A stretch of DNA of 49,481 nucleotides from Saccoglossus kowalevskii (lineage: Eukaryota > Hemichordata > Enteropneusta > Harrimaniidae): the NCBI RefSeq assembly GCF_000003605.2, contig NW_003135352.1, positions 277,588-327,068 on the forward strand, read 5' to 3'. A program made the position numbers and the translations under genes. Of this stretch, positions 44,641-49,481 are shown in pieces (the first letter of the stretch is position 1; every line of letters starts with the position of its first letter). Under the pieces are notes generated by a model. That model did no database searches. It was not told the DNA's origin and saw only the letters and a program-made list of their open reading frames with translations.

Positions 44641-47412
44641 CTGCAAACTATAAAACAATTCACAATGTTAAAATAATCTGAAAACCCAGAAAGTATTGTT
44701 CAAATCAAATCACAAAACATTGATACAAAATTTTTGTGATAATCACTGATTTCATCTGACATCAGCCTAAATGTAAATATTGCGGGATTATATAAAAATA
44801 TATCCTCTGAAAGCTTACATATATGCAAAAACGATAGTTCAAATGTCGAACCAATGTTTGTCAGAGGCATTATCTGACGGCCAATTTCGCTACTGTGCTT
44901 TTTTTGACTGTTCCAACCTATGGGGGTATTTAACCTTTTCATCACCAGAGATTCTCACCCCAATTTTTCTGGAAATGAACCCAAATTTTGGACCCAACAG
45001 ACAGTCAATTTTCGTTTTTTTACTCATAAAAAAATTTGCTATTTTTGTACCAATCTTCTGAAGGAAAGAACAGACTATAAACATGACTATTTTGTGAATT
45101 TATGATGAAAATAGGGAACTGGTGGTGAAAAGTTTAAAACACAATTTTCTCAACACTTGCCAATGTAGCAAAACCAAAGAATTATTCAAATAATGACAAT
45201 TTATTATATAATATACAAGATAAAAAGACACACTTGATTCTTTACCTTAATCTCTGAAAATCCTTGACATGGTGGTTTTAGCGTATTTATCGGAGTGTAA
45301 ATATCATTTAATACCAACCATGTCATGTCCGGTTCTATATTGATAAAACTTTGAAATGTACACGATGCTGCCTAGAAAGTAAGTCATAATCAATCTTATA
45401 TCATATTTCTGTCAATGTATGACTTAACATCTCTTGGAATGAATGATAATGAAAACAATGCACACAAAAAGTGAAAATGAAAAAAAAATCATGTCAGAAA
45501 AAAAAGCCAGGAATTGGTAAACATCAATATCTCGGAGGTGGTGCTGTCTAGATTCAAAACAGATTCACAAATATTGGCTTAAAGGAATTCACAGGAATTT
45601 ATTGCTAAACATAAATCTGAATTGATCATCATTGTATATTTGCTTGAAATTTGAAGATATTTTTCCAGGGTTTATAAATAGTATTTTACTTTGCATAGAC
45701 AGGGCAAACCATCACAAAATGTTGTCCTCTTCAATTTGATTTTTGCTGGCAACCGAGTATGGTGTTCTGTTTCAATCCTCAGTTGCCACTTAATAAGTTA
45801 CAGCATGTCCTAGTATGTTATGAGGTATCTGCATCCTATCTTATTAGGAAATGTTTATTCCAAATAAGGAATGATGATGCAATATTTCCAAGATGGTTGA
45901 CAGATGTATCCTATCTTATTAGGAAATGTGAATTCCAAATAAGGAATGATGATGCAATATTTCCAAGATGGTTGACAGATGTATCCTATCTTATTAGGAA
46001 ATGTGAATTCCAAATAAGGAATGATGATGCAATATTCCCAAGATGGTTGACAGATGTATCCTTCCCTATTAGGAAATGTGAATTCCAAATAAGGAATGAT
46101 GATGCAATATTTCCAAGATGGCTGACAGTTGTATACCACTTTAATAGGAAATACCAAATTCGGAATAAGGAATAATTATGCAATATTTCCAAGATGGTGT
46201 ATTTGTTTAACAATGGAACAGTCCCCCCAGATTATTACGAAAAATCCTACGCATACTTAATCAGTATGGATCACAGTAACAAATTTTGCTCTTGACTGGC
46301 ATGTGACAATATTCAAAGCTGAACAGCAGCTTTGGGAAGTACAATAAAATTCCTTAGTTTCAGAAATTGTTTTACTTTGAANNNNNNNNNNNNNNNNNNN
46401 NNNNNNNNNNNNNNNNNNNNNNNNNNNNNNNNNNNNNNNNNNNNNNNNNNNNNNNNNNNNNNNNNNNNNNNNNNNNNNNNNNNNNNNNNNNNNNNNNNNN
46501 NNNNNNNNNNNNNNNNNNNNNNNNNNNNNNNNNNNNNNNNNNNNNNNNNNNNNNNNNNNNNNNNNNNNNNNNNNNNNNNNNNNNNNNNNNNNNNNNNNNN
46601 NNNNNNNNNNNNNNNNNNNNNNNNNNNNNNNNNNNNNNNNNNNNNNNNNNNNNNNNNNNNNNNNNNNNNNNNNNNNNNNNNNNNNNNNNNNNNNNNNNNN
46701 NNNNNNNNNNNNNNNNNNNNNNNNNNNNNNNNNNNNNNNNNNNNNNNNNNNNNNNNNNNNNNNNNNNNNNNNNNNNNNNNNNNNNNNNNNNNNNNNNNNN
46801 NNNNNNNNNNNNNNNNNNNNNNNNNNNNNNNNNNNNNNNNNNNNNNNNNNNNNNNNNNNNNNNNNNNNNNNNNNNNNNNNNNNNNNNNNNNNNNNNNNNN
46901 NNNNNNNNNNNNNNNNNNNNNNNNNNNNNNNNNNNNNNNNNNNNNNNNNNNNNNNNNNNNNNNNNNNNNNNNNNNNNNNNNAACACATGTTATTCTTACT
47001 TGTTGAAGACTGCCTGGTTGCTTATTACTGAGATACGAAATGCATGACGTCAACGTAGACAGACATTCATTTTCTGGTAAATCAATCTTAAAAAAAAAAA
47101 TTTTTTTCTAGTCAAAGCAATATATCAATGAGTTATTATAGATGAAATAGTCCCTGTTTCATTTAAATATAGTACATTCAAGATCGGCATTGTACGATAT
47201 AATTGTAGCGAATCACACATTTCACATCAGGTTATGAAACAAAAAGTCGTATTTTAATGAAAGCAGATAAAACTCAATTCAATATTTGTTTAAAATAATA
47301 GCCAAACAAGATTACATTGCTCACCATTTCAGAGAGTTTACCAATTCCATTCAGAAACGCCAGTTGTTTTTTGTATCCAACAGTGTGCTTGTATGCTGGT
47401 CCTGATTTTAGA
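44590..47412 (-). CDS. TTI1: TELO2-interacting protein 1 (TTI1), last four exons, 5' part missing
   Basis: TTI1 is a HEAT-repeat protein of the TELO2-TTI1-TTI2 complex, which works with HSP90 and R2TP to stabilise PIKK kinases (mTOR, ATM, ATR, DNA-PKcs, SMG1, TRRAP). Four exons in phase (47325-47412, 47000-47086, 45246-45371, 44590-44640) encode the C-terminal 116 residues. Matches to human TTI1 as I recall it: GPAYKHTVGYKKQLAFLNGI against [30 protein letters not shown] against CLIYLSVKQP; EPDMTWLVLNDIYTPI against DPDSTWFLLNELYCPV; and the end IVNLLKMLEYS against NVLQLLKELQ. The first exon here begins in phase 2, so at least one more exon lies upstream; I could not find it in 47413-49481, so it is probably beyond the right edge. 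Confidence 0.87.
44930..45137. mobile_element. TTAA-flanked MITE, family D copy 1
   Basis: 208 bp between TTAA at 44930-44933 and 45134-45137, with inverted ends TTAACCTTTTCATCACCAG and its complement. CCTTT next to TTAA resembles piggyBac-type ends. It sits in the last TTI1 intron; the other copy is at 48639-48854. Confidence 0.85.
45246..45371 (-). CDS. TTI1: TTI1 exon (second from last)
   Basis: 126 nt, phase 0 at both ends (tttctag|GCA ... AAG|gtaaag). Encodes AASCTFQSFINIEPDMTWLV then LNDIYTPIN, the signature C-terminal block of TTI1. Confidence 0.9.
45833..46200. repeat. 75-bp tandem repeat, about 4.8 copies
   Basis: Units read TCCTATCTTATTAGGAAATG ... CCAAGATGGTTGACAGATG with near identity in the middle copies. 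The 75-bp period keeps plus and minus frames open (repeating YLIRKCEFQIRNDDAIFPRW), which explains the ORFs at 45759-46213. It lies in a TTI1 intron. Confidence 0.93.
46382..46981. other. Assembly gap
   Basis: 600 N within the TTI1 intron between the exons at 47000 and 45371. ORFs that run through it are artefacts. Confidence 0.99.
47000..47086 (-). CDS. TTI1: TTI1 exon (third from last)
   Basis: 87 nt, phase 0 at both ends; acceptor is a long T run ending aag, donor CAA|gtaaga. Encodes IDLPENECLSTLTSCISYLS then NKQPGSLQQ. The 600-N gap starts 18 bp past the donor, inside the intron. Confidence 0.85.
47325..47412 (-). CDS. TTI1: TTI1 exon (fourth from last)
   Basis: 88 nt, phase 2 in, phase 0 out (ATG|gtgagc), acceptor tttcttag. 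Encodes LKSGPAYKHTVGYKKQLAFL then NGIGKLSEM. Confidence 0.87.
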
Positions 47413-47839
47413 CTAAGAAAAAAGACAAGTATATACTGTAATAAAATTATTAAATTTTTTTACCAGTAAACACTTAAAGATGTTGGTTGGCGCCTGTATC
47501 CAGTTCGATATGGGAGTCATAAACAGCGCATGTAAAATAGATTGTTTGTTTCCTGACATTCGAACACGAGCTGCGTGACGACCGCTTTCCTTCAATAATT
47601 GCTTCAATGTATACATTTTAGAATTTATATTTAGCTTCGTCAATGTCTCTTTTCATTATGTGTGTAGTTGAAACCTGCCCCTCACACATTACTTGTTTGC
47701 AATTTCCAGATTCTGTTGTTGCGATAGATAAACAATGTAAACAACTTAGTTTTACAACTTTCCCATGGATGAGATCAAAACCGTACTTTCCCAAAAATCC
47801 TGTACCATAAATTGATATTACTTTCACAAAAGACAACAT
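47413..47839 (-). other. Coding-like region of unknown nature (two overlapping frames)
   Basis: Two minus-strand frames follow each other: 47839-47618 (MLSFVKVISIYGTGFLGKYG, then KLSCLHC and other Cys) and 47643-47413 (KQLLKESGRHAARVRMSGNK...HALFMTPISNW). They overlap by 26 bp and would join with one frameshift. I recognise no family. It could be a decayed transposon gene or pseudogene in the TTI1 intron, or chance. Confidence 0.25.
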
Positions 47840-47993
47840 TTTGCAAATAGGAAAACACTTTTGGCATTTGTTTGTTTGTTTATTTTTAGAACAAGATCTA
47901 CAGTCAATTTTGTGACATGTACACCCTAATAATACTTTACTTTAATACTAATAACACCACAAACAAAATGAATATTATTTATAAATATCACAA

Positions 47994-48158
47994 TTAAAGC
48001 GAGAGGGTTGTCACCTGCGCACACGCGGGAATTGAGTCCCAAGCGATGATAACAACACATGCTAAAAACGCAAAGGCTCATGGGTAGACGCTTGTTTGTA
48101 TACAATAACACACTATAGCCATCTGACACATGCAGAAGTGATGACTCCCCCTTTTTAA
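47994..48158. mobile_element. TTAA-flanked MITE, family A copy 2
   Basis: 165 bp, same orientation as copy 1, TTAA at both ends; the interior is highly similar to 272-435 with scattered substitutions, so it is not a very recent insertion. Confidence 0.85.
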
Positions 48159-48638
48159 ACTAACTTTACAGGAACTTTCGACGACAAATAATTTAATGTT
48201 TTGTTTGACATTCAACATTCTTGCCTCACAATTGCTAAATACCTTTCGGTATATTAGGCTGAAAAAAAAAGTATCTCTGTTTCTAGTTTTTGTGCGCATA
48301 ATTTTTAACTGTGTGGCTCGAACGTTTTTTTTTCCTTCTAAAGCATTCCAAAATGCGCTTGTACTTGCACTTGTCTCAAATTTCCCCCATGTTAGCTCAA
48401 TATTAAAAAAAAAAAAAAAAAATCGCCTCGCCGATTTTAAAATTTTCATTTTAAAATTTCCATGAAACGAGAAACAGAGAATTTTTTTTTCCTGGCCTTA
48501 GATGACAGCTTTCAATACGACAAGATGACAGTTAAGTCAAAGCATATGCATACATGTCAAGAAAACCTGTAAACCGACAGCTGCTCTCTGATTGCTCTGA
48601 CTGTCAGGTAAGTAGCCAATCAGAATTACAATCTTGTA

Positions 48639-48854
48639 TTAACCTTTTCACCACCAGACTTTCTCGCTCAAATTGTTTTACTTTTTTTTTTTTTTAGAAT
48701 TTAGAGCCAACGGACAAAATTTGAGCCATTTTTCAGTTTTTACTCAAAAAATGTTACTATTTTTGTCATAATCTTCTGAAGGTAAGTGCAGACTATAAAC
48801 AGGACTATTTTGTGAATTTGTGATGAAAAGAGGGAACTGGTGATGAAAAGGTTG
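48639..48854. mobile_element. TTAA-type MITE, family D copy 2
   Basis: 216 bp, same orientation as 44930-45137, starting TTAACCTTTTCACCACCAG and ending CTGGTGATGAAAAGGTTGA; the right TTAA has decayed to TTGA. The interior ATCTTCTGAAGG...GCAGACTATAAACA block is shared. Confidence 0.83.
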
Positions 48855-49016
48855 AGTATAACAAGCATAATGTCAGTCTTCTAAGTTTTGCACTCTCATC
48901 GTTATTTTGAACAAACATTCATTTATCTTTTACATCATATAACCTGAAACGTTGCGTGTTCAACTTTACTTGACCCCTACAAATTACAATATTCCACAGG
49001 ACTTTGAAGAACACAA

Positions 49017-49181
49017 TTAAATCAGGGGAGTCGTCACCTATGCATGCGTCAGGTGGTCATGGCATGTCATTGTTTACAAACAAGTGCCTACCCATGAGCC
49101 TTTGCGGTCTTAGCGTGTGTTATTATCATCGCTTGGGACTCAATTCCCGCATGTGCGTAGGTGACGACTCTCTCGCTTTAA
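49017..49181. mobile_element. TTAA-flanked MITE, family A copy 3 (inverted)
   Basis: 165 bp, reverse orientation relative to copies 1 and 2, with TTAA at both boundaries (49017-49020 and 49178-49181). Confidence 0.85.
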
Positions 49182-49481
49182 TACCTTGCATAAATATAGG
49201 GTAATTCAATGTGACATAGAAGTCATATTTTGCTACAATTAAAGTGACTTGCGCAAAACTTAGGATTATATGTCATCTTGTTCATGTTTTCATTTTTATA
49301 TGAATTAATGTCAATAGGATACAAACAATGAAAAAAAAAAATTGTAAATATTTGCATTTTTACACTGGTTCCTAAGGTGATATACTTGCTATCTTTATAT
49401 TTTCAGATATATAAGGTAAAAAAGTAATTTGTGCGAGTATGTTATTGATGTAATCTTAAAAACATTTCAAAAATTTATTTT

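Larger units (their letters stand above)
47840..49481. other. Right-edge flank, probably TTI1 intron
   Basis: Apart from three MITEs (47994, 48639, 49017) and A/T-rich runs, nothing coding is seen. The 48566-48636 stretch (AGCTGCTCTCTGATTG ... GTAGCCAATCAGAATT) resembles 4680-4745, another old dispersed repeat. Confidence 0.5.

Noticed and set aside
46257-47053. ORFs of about 200-245 codons on both strands
   Set aside because: Almost all of their length is the 600-N assembly gap.

Overview
This is animal nuclear DNA: AT-rich, with canonical GT-AG introns, long introns, many short inverted-repeat transposons and two assembly gaps (50 N at 23142-23191, 600 N at 46382-46981). Family resemblances are to conserved metazoan genes and the repeat load fits a marine invertebrate (a lophotrochozoan or an ambulacrarian seem most likely), but the sequence does not settle the phylum. 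There is no sign of a bacterial or viral gene system.

Layout. All three genes I can support lie on the minus strand. (1) 1219-11745: a complete 15-exon gene for the kinesin-family binding protein KIFBP (KBP), 641 aa, every exon joined in phase. (2) 15469-37519: a two-exon gene for a secreted, basic, peptide-hormone- or antimicrobial-like precursor of 162 aa that I do not recognise. Its signal-peptide exon (37460-37519) is split from the rest (15469-15897) by a 21.5-kb intron holding a 2-kb minisatellite of 21-bp units and a possible alternative last exon (28931-29212). (3) 44590-47412: the last four coding exons of TTI1, a subunit of the TTT co-chaperone complex; the 5' part lies beyond the right edge.

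Between and inside the genes is mobile and tandem-repeat DNA. Several small inverted-repeat elements are bounded by TTAA, the target of piggyBac-type transposases (272-435, 8573-8942, 41761-42058, 44930-45137, 47994-48158, 48639-48854, 49017-49181). Others carry TACTGT ends (694-903, 9784-9997, 14055-14222, 25625-25835, 43763-43981). There is one non-LTR retrotransposon 3' end (39650-39985) and tandem arrays with 31-, 21-, 75- and 16-bp units. The long ORFs at 21484-23541 and 45759-46213 are by-products of arrays whose period is a multiple of three.

The genes have unrelated cellular jobs: microtubule-motor control (KIFBP), PIKK kinase maturation (TTI1) and a secreted peptide. Their neighbourhood is probably chance or old synteny, not a pathway. 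The most interesting item is the unrecognised secreted precursor, with its acidic pro-region, a KR cleavage site and a 41-residue tail carrying ten positive charges, no acidic residue, and two cysteines that would close a C-terminal ring.
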